From positions 1-40,297 of the forward strand of contig CALMYH010000159.1 in assembly GCA_937873395.1 (NCBI GenBank): 40,297 bases of DNA, in the 5' to 3' direction. Made by a program: the position numbers and the translations under genes. This document shows, piece by piece, positions 27,036 through 35,352 of the stretch. Source of the DNA: an uncultured Burkholderiales bacterium (GTDB lineage: Bacteria; Pseudomonadota; Gammaproteobacteria; Burkholderiales; Burkholderiaceae_C). How positions within the stretch are numbered: the first letter of the stretch is position 1; the number at the start of each line of letters is the position of its first letter. Below the pieces are notes generated by a model. It was not told the DNA's origin. It ran no database searches and saw only the letters and a list, made by a program, of their open reading frames with translations.

Positions 27036-27920
27036 ATGACCCAACCCCCATTGTTCTGTGCCTGGGCGGGCCCGAAGCTCCCTCTTGTCCGCCAACGCAG
27101 CATCCCGGGCTTTTCTGCTCCCGCTGTCGTTTTTGCGTTCCATGAGGTCAGCCAATTGAGGCGTTCGTCACACCCGTCACCGGTCACGCTGCCCGAGGTC
27201 ACCGTCTCGGAAGATGCCGATGTGCGTTTCCTGCATCTGGGCACCGAGTGGATACAGGGCTCGATGCTGATCGACGCCCCGTTCGACATCGAACTGGAGT
27301 ACGTCCAGCGCATGATGGCCTGGCTTCTGTTCGTCGAACCGGCCAGCGTGGCCTCGCGCCGTGCGCTGCAGCTGGGCCTGGGGTCGGCGGCCCTGACCAA
27401 GTTCTGCTTCAAGAAGCTGCGCATGGACACCACGGCCATCGAGCTCAACCCCCAGGTGCTGGCCGTCTGCCGCCAGTGGTTCAAGCTGCCGCCCGACGGG
27501 CCCCGGCTGCGTGTGCTGCTGGCCGATGCCGGTGAAGCGATCCGGCGCGCCGAGCACCTCGGGCGCTACGACGCCGTGCAGGTCGACCTGTACGACCACG
27601 AGGCGGCCGCGCCCGTGCTGGACCATGCCGACTTCTACGCCGACGTGCGCGCCCTGCTGACCGACGAAGGCGCGATGACGGTCAACCTGTTCGGACGCGA
27701 CGCCAGTTTCCAGCAGTCCCTGCAGGCCATCGTCGATGCCTTCGGTCAGGATGCGGTCTGGGCCTTCCGCCCCACGCGCGAGGGCAACACCATCGTGCTG
27801 GCCCTGCGCCACCCGCAGCACCCCACCCGCATGGACCTGCTGGCGCGTGCCGAGGCGGTGCAGACCCGCTGGGGTTTGCCGGCCACCAAATGGCTGCGCC
27901 TGTTCAAGGCGGTATCCTGA
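27036..27920 (+). CDS. Spermidine-synthase-like methyltransferase-fold protein
   Basis: The protein resembles the spermidine synthase family: a short N-terminal beta region (FLHLGTEWIQGSMLIDAPFDIELEY) followed by a Rossmann domain with LQLGLGSAALTKFCFKKL, the acidic AIELNPQV that binds the nucleoside, and DAVQVDLYDHEAAAPV in place of the usual DxxDP active site. The canonical GGGDG is changed to GLGSA, so true aminopropyl transfer is doubtful. The start is uncertain: the ATG at 27036 has no ribosome-binding site and its first 40 residues look unconserved; TTG at 27156 would begin near the conserved part. It diverges from the MscS gene, and gspE begins five bases after its stop. Confidence 0.75.
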   Translation: MTQPPLFCAWAGPKLPLVRQRSIPGFSAPAVVFAFHEVSQLRRSSHPSPVTLPEVTVSEDADVRFLHLGTEWIQGSMLIDAPFDIELEYVQRMMAWLLFVEPASVASRRALQLGLGSAALTKFCFKKLRMDTTAIELNPQVLAVCRQWFKLPPDGPRLRVLLADAGEAIRRAEHLGRYDAVQVDLYDHEAAAPVLDHADFYADVRALLTDEGAMTVNLFGRDASFQQSLQAIVDAFGQDAVWAFRPTREGNTIVLALRHPQHPTRMDLLARAEAVQTRWGLPATKWLRLFKAVS

Positions 27921-27925
27921 GCATC

Positions 27926-29743
27926 ATGAAGAGCCCATCACCGCCCCCCGCCCCCAGCGCCGAAGCCGATCGGGGCCCGCTGGACTGGCGGCGTCTGGTC
28001 GAGTGGCTCCAGGCGGATGGCGTCATCACCACCGAGGAAGCCGCCCGCACCATCGCCCGTTGCGCCTCGGCGCACAGTGCCCAGCATCCGCTGCAGCGCC
28101 TGGCCGTGGTCGCCATGGCGCGTGCGGCCGACGGCCGTGTGCTGGACACCGAGATGCTCACCGAGTGGCTGGCCAACCGCACCGGGCTGGGCTACCAGCG
28201 CATCGACCCGCTGAAGGTCGACGTGGGCAAGGTGGCCGACGTCATGAGCGCTGCCTATGCCGAGCGGCACAAGGTGCTGCCGTTGCAGGTCGGGGCTGCC
28301 GAGGTGGTGGTGGCCACCGCCGAACCCTTCGTGCGCGACTGGGTGCCCGAGGTCGAGCGGCAGACGCGGCGCAACGTGCGTCTGGTGCTGGCCAGCCCGG
28401 CCGACATCAGCCGCTACACGGCCGAGTTCTTCGCCCTGGCCAGGTCGGTTCGGGCCGCCAGCAAGGCTGGCGGGGCGGCCGGGTTTGGCAGCTTTGAGCA
28501 ACTGGTCGAGCTGGGCAAGAGCAACAAGCAGCTGGACGCCAACGACCAGGGCGTGGTGCAGGTGGTCGACTGGCTGTGGCAGTACGCCTTCGACCAGCGC
28601 GCCAGCGATATCCACCTGGAGCCGCGCCGCGAGCAGGGCGTGATCCGCTTCCGCATCGACGGGGTGTTGCACACCGTCTACCAGATGCCCATGGCCGTGC
28701 TCAACGCCATGATCGCACGCATCAAGCTGCTGGGCCGCATGGACGTGGTCGAACGGCGGCGGCCGCAGGACGGCCGCATCAAGACCTTGCGACCCGGCCT
28801 CGGTGAGCTCAGGGGCGACGAGGTCGAGATGCGCCTGTCCACCCTGCCGACCGCCTTCGGCGAAAAGCTGGTCATGCGCATCTTCGACCCCGATTCCACC
28901 GCCAAGGACCTGTCGGCCCTGGGGTTCTCCGCCCACGATGCGCAGCGCTGGGAAGACCTGATGCGCCGCCCGCACGGTATCGTGCTGGTGACCGGTCCGA
29001 CCGGCTCGGGCAAGACCACCACGCTGTACGCCACCCTCAAGCGGCTGGCCACCGAAGAGGTCAATGTCAGCACGGTGGAGGACCCGATCGAGATGATCGA
29101 ACCGGCCTTCAACCAGACCCAGGTGCAGCCCCACCTCGATCTCGACTTTGCCCAGGGCCTGCGGGCCCTCATGCGCCAGGACCCGGACATCATCATGGTC
29201 GGTGAGGTGCGCGACCTGGCGACGGCCGAGATGGCGGTGCAGGCCGCGCTCACCGGTCATCTGGTGTTCACCACCCTGCACACCAACGACGCGCCGTCGG
29301 CCATCATGCGCCTGATGGAGCTGGGCATCGCGCCCTACCTCATCAACGCCACCGTGCTCGGCGTGCTGGCCCAGCGCCTGGTGCGCAACCTCTGCCCGGC
29401 CTGCCGGCAAAGGGAGGACGACGCGACGGCCGAGACCTCCCGCGCCCGCCTGGCCGAGCTGGTCAGGCCCTGGCAGATCAGCGGCCGCTACCGGCCCTAC
29501 CAGCCCGTGGGCTGTGTGGACTGCCGCATGACGGGTTTTCGCGGGCGCACCGGCCTCTACGAACTGCTCACGGTCACCGAAGCCTTCAAGGACAAGGTCA
29601 GCCGCGAACCGCGCCTGGAGGTGCTGCGCAAGCAGGCCGTGGCCGACGGCATGCGGCCGCTGCGCCTGGCCGGCGCGGCCCGGGTCGCCGAGGGTCAGAC
29701 CACCCTGGACGAGGTCCTGGCATGTACGCCACCCCTGTCCTGA
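27926..29743 (+). CDS. GspE/PilB-type secretion ATPase
   Basis: This 605-residue hexameric traffic ATPase has an N1 domain (about 1-190), the N2 segment YAFDQRASDIHLEPRR, Walker A GPTGSGKT (357-364), the Asp box VNVSTVEDPIEM, Walker B-like QDPDIIMVGEVRD, and the His box HTNDAPSA. A tetra-cysteine zinc site C490/C493 and C530/C533 is typical of GspE and PilB. It should drive type II secretion or type IV pilus assembly at the inner membrane. No other secretion or pilin gene is in the window, so which machine it serves is unknown. The ATG at 27926 is preferred to one 12 codons upstream inside the previous gene. Confidence 0.92.
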   Translation: MKSPSPPPAPSAEADRGPLDWRRLVEWLQADGVITTEEAARTIARCASAHSAQHPLQRLAVVAMARAADGRVLDTEMLTEWLANRTGLGYQRIDPLKVDVGKVADVMSAAYAERHKVLPLQVGAAEVVVATAEPFVRDWVPEVERQTRRNVRLVLASPADISRYTAEFFALARSVRAASKAGGAAGFGSFEQLVELGKSNKQLDANDQGVVQVVDWLWQYAFDQRASDIHLEPRREQGVIRFRIDGVLHTVYQMPMAVLNAMIARIKLLGRMDVVERRRPQDGRIKTLRPGLGELRGDEVEMRLSTLPTAFGEKLVMRIFDPDSTAKDLSALGFSAHDAQRWEDLMRRPHGIVLVTGPTGSGKTTTLYATLKRLATEEVNVSTVEDPIEMIEPAFNQTQVQPHLDLDFAQGLRALMRQDPDIIMVGEVRDLATAEMAVQAALTGHLVFTTLHTNDAPSAIMRLMELGIAPYLINATVLGVLAQRLVRNLCPACRQREDDATAETSRARLAELVRPWQISGRYRPYQPVGCVDCRMTGFRGRTGLYELLTVTEAFKDKVSREPRLEVLRKQAVADGMRPLRLAGAARVAEGQTTLDEVLACTPPLS

Positions 29744-29804
29744 CGCCCTTCGCCGGGCACTCGGCGTATAGTGGCGCCACCTTGTCTTCCAGCCTGCAGC
29801 GCCC

Positions 29805-30518
29805 ATGATTCCGATCAAGACCGAGTCGGCCTGGCGGGGCACCGCCGACTGCCGCAGCTGCGGCATCCGCGACATGGTGCTGTTCGCCGACCTGCACGAA
29901 GACGATTTCAAACTCATCCACGCGCCGATCGACGACCTGGAAATCAGCGGTGGCCTGCCGGTGGTGCGGCTGGGCGAGACCGCGACCTCGCTCTACACCC
30001 TGCGTGTCGGCCTGGTCAAGCTGGTGCGCAACACCATCGACGGCCGCCAGCGCATCGTGCGCGTGCTGCGCCCGGGCGACGTCATCGGCCTGGAGGCGCT
30101 GATGGGTCCGACCTACGAATCCGACGCCATTGCGCTCACCCCCATCAAGGTCTGCCGCCTGCCGCTGCAGGTCATCCAGCGCCTGAACCGCGAAACCCCG
30201 CGCCTGCACCAGCGCCTGCTGGAAAAGTGGCACCGCAGCCTCAAAGAGGCCGACGACTGGCTGGCCGACCTCAACTTCGGCAACGCCCGCCAGCGGGTCG
30301 CCGGCCTGATCCTCAAGATGCGCTCCGAACACGATGCAGGCGTCACCACCCTGTTCTCGCGCGAGGACATGGGCGCCATGCTCGACCTCAAGCTCGAAAC
30401 CGTCAGCCGCACGCTCAATGCCTTCCAGCGCGAGGGGCTGATCGAGCCGCTCGACAAACAGGGCCGGGTCTACCGCATTCTCGACATCGAACGCCTGTCC
30501 GCCCCCAGGGCCGAGTGA
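29805..30518 (+). CDS. Crp/Fnr family transcriptional regulator
   Basis: This 237-residue regulator has a cyclic-nucleotide-binding-like beta barrel (about 30-130), a dimerisation helix and a winged helix. The recognition helix has E-x2-S-R (LKLETVSRTLNAFQ), the FNR-type residues that read TTGAT half-sites. The N-terminus has C16-x2-C19, and C117 aligns with FNR Cys122. However, the residue matching FNR Cys29 is Val25, so a standard four-cysteine Fe-S cluster is incomplete. A TATAGT element at 29767-29772 could be its -10, but no good -35 was found. It is 61 bases after gspE. Its target genes are not evident. Confidence 0.9.
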   Translation: MIPIKTESAWRGTADCRSCGIRDMVLFADLHEDDFKLIHAPIDDLEISGGLPVVRLGETATSLYTLRVGLVKLVRNTIDGRQRIVRVLRPGDVIGLEALMGPTYESDAIALTPIKVCRLPLQVIQRLNRETPRLHQRLLEKWHRSLKEADDWLADLNFGNARQRVAGLILKMRSEHDAGVTTLFSREDMGAMLDLKLETVSRTLNAFQREGLIEPLDKQGRVYRILDIERLSAPRAE

Positions 30519-30552
30519 GGCCGGGTCGCCGATGACGATGGCTGCCCTGGCC

Positions 30553-30579
30553 GGAGGCGACAGCGCGTCTGTCGCCTCC
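30553..30579 (+). repeat. 11-bp hairpin after the Crp/Fnr gene
   Basis: GGAGGCGACAG (30553-30563) and CTGTCGCCTCC (30569-30579) are perfectly complementary with a five-base loop (CGCGT). It lies between the regulator's stop and the DMT transporter's ATG. No T tract follows, so it is either a factor-dependent terminator or transcript-end stabiliser, or an operator for the next gene. Confidence 0.55.
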
Positions 30580-30595
30580 TCGGGATAATCGGGCG

Positions 30596-31537
30596 ATGTC
30601 TGCTCCCCAGGCCCCGTCCGCATCGGCCCACCCCCACCTGCTCACCGGCCTGTTGCTGGCCTCGGCCGGCTCCATTGCCTTCAGCGGCAAGGCCATCATC
30701 GTCAAGCTGGCCTACCGGCATGAGGTCGATGCGGTCACCCTCATCATGTACCGCATGCTGTTCGCGCTGCCGCTGTTCATCGGCCTGGCCTGGTGGGCCA
30801 GCCGGCCGCGCGGCGGTGTCCGCCCGCCCCCCCTGACCCGGCGCGACTGGCTGGGCATCGTCGGCCTGGGCATCACCGGCTACTACCTGGCCAGCTTCCT
30901 GGACTTCTGGGGGCTGGAGTACATCAGCGCCAGCCTGGAGCGGCTCATCCTCTACCTCAACCCCACCCTGGTGCTCATCCTGGGTTGGGTCATCTACCGC
31001 CGCGCCATCACCGGCCTGCAGGCGCTGGCCATGGCGGTCAGCTACGCCGGCGTGCTGCTGGTGTTCGGCCACGAAGCCGACTTTGCCGGCCCGCACGCCG
31101 CGCTGGGCGCCGCCCTGGTGTTCGGCAGCGCCATCAGCTATGCCATCTATCTGGTCTACAGCGGCGAACTCGTCAAGCGCCTGGGCGCCATGCGCCTGGT
31201 CGGCCTGGCCACCACGGTGGCCTGTGTGCTGTGCCTGCTGCAGTTCGTGCTGCTGCGCCCCCTGTCGGCGGCCCTGGTGGCGCCCGAGGTCATCTGGCTG
31301 TCGGTGCTCAACGCCACCCTGTGCACCTTCGCGCCCGTCATCATGGTCATGATGGCCATCGAGCGCATCGGCGCCGGCCTGGCGGCGCAGACAGGCATGA
31401 TCGGCCCCATGTCCACCATCGCCATGGGCGTGCTGATTCTGGACGAGCCGCTCAACGCCTGGATCGTGGCCGGCACCGTGCTGGTGTTGGCCGGGGTGTT
31501 CCTGGTCACCCGCGCCGGGACAGCCGGCGGCCGCTGA
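30596..31537 (+). CDS. DMT superfamily transporter (two EamA domains)
   Basis: This 313-residue inner-membrane protein has about ten transmembrane helices in two EamA repeats. It begins with HLLTGLLLASAGSIAFSGKAIIVKLAY, and the second half includes LVFGSAISYAIYLVYSGELV and the typical last pair LAAQTGMIGPMSTIAMGVLILDEPLNAWIVAGTVLVLAGVF. Members export or import small metabolites such as amino acids and nucleosides; the substrate here is unknown. A GATAAT element (30584-30589) ends six bases before the ATG. The SDR gene follows 29 bases after its stop and may be co-transcribed. Confidence 0.9.
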   Translation: MSAPQAPSASAHPHLLTGLLLASAGSIAFSGKAIIVKLAYRHEVDAVTLIMYRMLFALPLFIGLAWWASRPRGGVRPPPLTRRDWLGIVGLGITGYYLASFLDFWGLEYISASLERLILYLNPTLVLILGWVIYRRAITGLQALAMAVSYAGVLLVFGHEADFAGPHAALGAALVFGSAISYAIYLVYSGELVKRLGAMRLVGLATTVACVLCLLQFVLLRPLSAALVAPEVIWLSVLNATLCTFAPVIMVMMAIERIGAGLAAQTGMIGPMSTIAMGVLILDEPLNAWIVAGTVLVLAGVFLVTRAGTAGGR

Positions 31538-31566
31538 ACCATCCACCGACTTCAAGGAGAAAACAC

Positions 31567-32364
31567 ATGGATCTGGGCATCAAGGGCAAATGGGCGCTGG
31601 TCTGCGGCGCCAGCAAGGGGCTGGGCCAGGGCTGCGCGCAGGCGCTGGCCGCCGAAGGCGTGCATGTGGTCATGGTGGCGCGCGGCGCCGATGCGCTGAA
31701 CGCCTCGGCCGAAAAACTGCGTGGCCAGGCGCCGGGCGTGCAGGTGCTGGCCGTGACCGCCGACATCACCACGCCCGAAGGCCGCGCGGCCGCCCTGGCC
31801 GCCCCGGGCGGGCCGGGCACCGCCTTCGACATCGTCGTCACCAACGCCGGTGGCCCGCCGCCGGGCGACTTCCGTGACTGGGACCGCGACGCCTGGATCA
31901 AGGCGGTCGACGCCAACATGCTCACCCCCATCGAACTCATCAAGGCCACGGTCGACGGCATGGCCGCCCGCGGCTTCGGCCGCATCGTCAACATCACCAG
32001 CAGCGCGGTCAAGGCGCCCATCGACATCCTGGGCCTGTCCAACGGCGCGCGCAGCGGCCTGACCGGCTTCGTCGCCGGCCTGGCGCGCAGCGGCATCGCG
32101 GCCCAAGGCGTGACGATCAACAACCTGCTGCCCGGCAAGTTCGACACCGACCGCCTGCAGGCCACCCTGGCCAGCGCCGCCAGCAAGACCGGCAAGCCGC
32201 TGGACGACATCCGCTCCGGCCAGATGGGCCAGATCCCCGCCCGGCGCTTCGGCACCCCGCAGGAGTTCGGCGCCATCTGCGCCTTCCTGTGCAGCGTCCA
32301 CGCCGGCTACATCAACGGGCAGAACATCCTGCCCGATGGCGGGCTGTATCCGGGGACGTATTGA
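31567..32364 (+). CDS. SDR family protein with non-canonical active site
   Basis: This 265-residue short-chain dehydrogenase/reductase keeps the fold: cofactor motif GASKGLG (14-20), NAG at 93-95, and the ITSS serine near 145. The catalytic Tyr-x3-Lys is replaced by S158-x3-R162 (LSNGARSGLTGF). A known BKR-like SDR subgroup shows the same loss, and its chemistry is unclear, so the label 3-oxoacyl-ACP reductase should not be trusted. The ATG at 31567 is preceded by AAGGAGAAAACAC, a good ribosome-binding site. It is the last gene before the CRISPR-Cas locus, with 42 bases to cas3 and no recognisable terminator between them. Confidence 0.92.
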   Translation: MDLGIKGKWALVCGASKGLGQGCAQALAAEGVHVVMVARGADALNASAEKLRGQAPGVQVLAVTADITTPEGRAAALAAPGGPGTAFDIVVTNAGGPPPGDFRDWDRDAWIKAVDANMLTPIELIKATVDGMAARGFGRIVNITSSAVKAPIDILGLSNGARSGLTGFVAGLARSGIAAQGVTINNLLPGKFDTDRLQATLASAASKTGKPLDDIRSGQMGQIPARRFGTPQEFGAICAFLCSVHAGYINGQNILPDGGLYPGTY

Positions 32365-32406
32365 AAAAGTAAGCGTTCGACGCGATTGCGGCTAGAGTTG
32401 GTGGGC

Positions 32407-34665
32407 ATGAACTTCTATGCCCACTCGACCCCAAGAAGCGACAAAGGCGACTGGCAGCCGCTGTCGGAGCACCTTGCAAATGTTGCGAGTTTGGCAGCAG
32501 AGCACGGGCTTGCCTTTGGTGCGCAAGAGCTTGCGAGCGTTTCTGGGCTGCTGCACGATCTCGGAAAGTACTCAGATGACTTTCAGCGACGAATCGCTGG
32601 TGATGCAATTCGCGTTGACCACGCCACGCGTGGCGCTATGGTCGCCGTTGAGCGATACAAGCTGGTCGGCATGTTGCTCGCGTACGGGATTGCTGGGCAT
32701 CATGCAGGACTGGCAAATGGCAATGAGGGGGGCGAGCGAAATGCGTTGTTCGAGCGTCTGAAGGGCGTTTGTCTTCCTCCGCTGAAAGATGATTGGAGGC
32801 GAGAGATTGCCCTGCCGGAGCAGGTTAATCCGCCAAAGCTAATTCCACACAAAGACCGCGGCATGTTTCAGTTCGCGTTCTTCGCGCGCATGCTCTTCTC
32901 GTGCTTGGTGGATGCCGACTACCTCGACACCGAGGCCTTTTACGATCGGATCGCCCTTCCCGGCCAACCCAATCACCGCAGCGCATCTCGCGCGCTCGAA
33001 ACTCCGTCCCTGCACGCGTTGCGCGAGCGGCTCGATACCTATCTTTCCGGCTTCGCCGCCGACTCCGACGTCAATCGCGTCCGCGCGGACATTCTCGCCC
33101 ACACGCGCCAAGCCGCGGAGCATGCACCCGGTCTGTTCTCGCTCACGGTGCCCACTGGCGGCGGCAAAACGCTCGCCTCACTGGCCTTTGCGCTCGATCA
33201 CGCCATCAAGTATGGGCTGCGGCGGGTGGTTTTCGTGATTCCCTTTACCAGCATCGTGGAGCAGAACGCCGCGGTTTTCCGTTCCGCGTTCGGTGACCTG
33301 GGGGAGGCAGCGGTTCTTGAGCACCACAGCGCCTTCGTCGCCGCGCCTCTTGCGCGCTCGGACGCCGAACGCTACCAGGCGCGCGAAAAGCTGCGACTGG
33401 CAATGGAGAACTGGGACGCGCCCATCATCGTCACCACTGCGGTGCAGTTCTTCGAGAGCCTGTTCGCGGCGCGCCCGTCGCAGTGCCGCAAACTGCACAA
33501 CATCGCGGGCAGCGTGGTCATCCTTGATGAAGCGCAGACCCTGCCGCTCAAGCTGTTGCGGCCGGCGGTCGCGGCGATCGACGAACTGGCCCGCAACTAC
33601 CGCAGCAGCATCGTCCTGTGCACCGCCACCCAGCCAGCCTTGAACGCGCCGGATTTTCGCGGCGGATTCGACAAGGAACAGGTACGCGAGCTCGCCCCAA
33701 ACCCACCGGAACTCTTCTGCAAGCTAGACCGCGTACGCGTGCGCCACGTCGGCACGCTCGACGATGACGCCCTTACCGCGCAACTCCGCGACCTCCATCA
33801 GGTTCTCTGCATCGTCAACAACCGCCGCCACGCCCGCGCCCTGTATCAGGCGCTCGCCGACCAACCGGGCGCACGCCATCTGACCACGCTGATGTGCGCT
33901 AAACATCGTAGCCAGGTGCTCGCCGAGGTGCGGGTACGCCTCAAGGCCGGCGAGCCTTGTCGGCTGGTGTCGACCTCTTTGATCGAAGCCGGCGTCGACA
34001 TTTCGCTGCCCACGGTCTACCGCGCCGAAGCCGGTCTGGACTCCGTCGCCCAGGCCGCAGGCCGCTGCAACCGCAACGGCGAGCGCGCAGCGGAGTTGAG
34101 CGAAGTGCGCGTGTTTGCGCCCGCCAACAGCGACTGGGCGCCGCCGCAGGAACTGCGCCAGTTCGCCCAGGCCGCGCAGGAGGTCATGCGCCAGCCGCAG
34201 TTCCGCGGCGATCCGCTGTCGCCGTCCGCAATCGAGGCCTATTTCCGACTGCTTTACTGGCAGAAAGGCGACAAGGAACTGGATGCTGCCAATCTGCTCG
34301 GTCTGTGCGCAGGGAGTCGCATCGACTCCCTACCAATGGAAACGCTGGCGGCCAAGTTCCGCATGATTGATACCGTGCAGATGCCGGTCATCGTGCCTTT
34401 CGATGACGACGCCCGCCAAAGTATTGAGGGTCTGCGCCACGCAGAGAAGAGCGGTGGCCTTGCTCGCAAACTACAACCCTACCTGGTGCAGTTGCCACGC
34501 AACGGCTTCGATGCGTTGCGCAACGCGGGAGCGGTTCAGCCGGTGGCCCCAGAACGTTGGGGAGAGCAGTTCATGGAGCTTGTAAACATGGACATCTACA
34601 GTCGTGAATTCGGTATCTGGTGGGACACTCCCAGTTTCATGGAGACCGCCAATACAATCTTCTGA
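32407..34665 (+). CDS. cas3: Type I-C CRISPR-associated nuclease-helicase Cas3
   Basis: This 752-residue protein is recruited by Cascade to cut and unwind target DNA. The N-terminal HD nuclease has H22, H50-D51 with K54 (LLHDLGK), H72 (DHATRGA) and GHH at 97-99. The superfamily 2 helicase has Walker A VPTGGGKT (248-255), the DEAD-type box DEAQ (374-377), CTATQPAL, STSLIEAGVDI and motif VI QAAGRCNRNG (549-558). All key residues are intact. The ATG at 32407 fits the family start NFYAHS; the ribosome-binding site is weak. It is the first gene of the operon, and its 5' part is clearly lower in G+C than the SDR gene 42 bases upstream. No strong promoter was found in the gap. Confidence 0.97.
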   Translation: MNFYAHSTPRSDKGDWQPLSEHLANVASLAAEHGLAFGAQELASVSGLLHDLGKYSDDFQRRIAGDAIRVDHATRGAMVAVERYKLVGMLLAYGIAGHHAGLANGNEGGERNALFERLKGVCLPPLKDDWRREIALPEQVNPPKLIPHKDRGMFQFAFFARMLFSCLVDADYLDTEAFYDRIALPGQPNHRSASRALETPSLHALRERLDTYLSGFAADSDVNRVRADILAHTRQAAEHAPGLFSLTVPTGGGKTLASLAFALDHAIKYGLRRVVFVIPFTSIVEQNAAVFRSAFGDLGEAAVLEHHSAFVAAPLARSDAERYQAREKLRLAMENWDAPIIVTTAVQFFESLFAARPSQCRKLHNIAGSVVILDEAQTLPLKLLRPAVAAIDELARNYRSSIVLCTATQPALNAPDFRGGFDKEQVRELAPNPPELFCKLDRVRVRHVGTLDDDALTAQLRDLHQVLCIVNNRRHARALYQALADQPGARHLTTLMCAKHRSQVLAEVRVRLKAGEPCRLVSTSLIEAGVDISLPTVYRAEAGLDSVAQAAGRCNRNGERAAELSEVRVFAPANSDWAPPQELRQFAQAAQEVMRQPQFRGDPLSPSAIEAYFRLLYWQKGDKELDAANLLGLCAGSRIDSLPMETLAAKFRMIDTVQMPVIVPFDDDARQSIEGLRHAEKSGGLARKLQPYLVQLPRNGFDALRNAGAVQPVAPERWGEQFMELVNMDIYSREFGIWWDTPSFMETANTIF

Positions 34666-34677
34666 GGGAGGTAGCCA

Positions 34678-35352
34678 ATGAGCTATGGAATCCGCCTGCA
34701 CGTCTGGGGCGATCGGGCCTGCTTCACACGGCCGGAAATGAAGGTGGAGCGGGTGAGCTACGACGTCATCACGCCGTCGGCCGCGCGCGGCATCCTGGAG
34801 GCCATTCACTGGAAGCCCGCTATCCGCTGGGTGGTCGATCGCATCCATGTGCTCAAGCCGGTGCACTTCGAATCCATCCGTCGCAACGAGGTCGGCGGCA
34901 AGCTGTCGCCGGGCAACGTGAGCAGGGCGATGAAGGCGGGCACCACCGTCGGGCTGGCGAACTACGTCGACGAAGACCGCCAGCAGCGTGCCGCCACGGT
35001 ATTGCGTGACGTGGCCTACGTGATCGAGGCCCATTTCGAACTCACCGACAAAGCCGGGCCGGACGATTCGGTGGGCAAGCATCTGGATATCTTCAACCGC
35101 CGCGCCCGCAAGGGGCAGCACTTCCACGCACCGTGCCTGGGCGTGCGCGAGTTTCCCGCCCACTTCAGCCTGATTGAGGACGGTCAGCCGTTCCCCGACG
35201 CGCATCCCGAGCGCGATGCGGACAAAGACCTGGGCTGGATGCTGCACGACATCGACTTCGCCCGGGACATGACGCCACGCTTCTTTCGCGCGCAGTTGAA
35301 AGCGGGCGTCATCGAGGTGCCACCGTGGCAGGGCGAGGAGGTCAAGTCATGA
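34678..35352 (+). CDS. cas5c: Type I-C Cas5 (Cas5c/Cas5d), pre-crRNA endoribonuclease
   Basis: In type I-C this 224-residue RAMP protein replaces Cas6: it cuts the repeat hairpin and stays on the crRNA 5' handle in Cascade. Family motifs are VWGDRACFTRPEMKVERVSYDVITPSAARGILEAI, H44-W-K-P, GKH (K134-H135) and GQHFHAPCLGVREF. K134-H135 align with the catalytic Lys-His pair of the Bacillus halodurans enzyme, but its catalytic Tyr46 aligns with H44 here. The start has a strong GGGAGGT ribosome-binding site in the 12-base gap after cas3. The end overlaps the cas8c ATG by four bases. Confidence 0.96.
   Translation: MSYGIRLHVWGDRACFTRPEMKVERVSYDVITPSAARGILEAIHWKPAIRWVVDRIHVLKPVHFESIRRNEVGGKLSPGNVSRAMKAGTTVGLANYVDEDRQQRAATVLRDVAYVIEAHFELTDKAGPDDSVGKHLDIFNRRARKGQHFHAPCLGVREFPAHFSLIEDGQPFPDAHPERDADKDLGWMLHDIDFARDMTPRFFRAQLKAGVIEVPPWQGEEVKS

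Noticed and set aside
27938-29917. 659-codon minus-strand frame opposite the GspE-type ATPase
   Set aside because: Same reasoning: the ATPase is intact with Walker and zinc motifs, and the antisense translation is low-complexity His/Gly/Gln-rich.
32365-32406. Insertion-site duplication or mobile-element end at the cas border
   Set aside because: The 42-base gap has no terminal inverted repeat, no tRNA fragment, and nothing repeated near 40067-40264.
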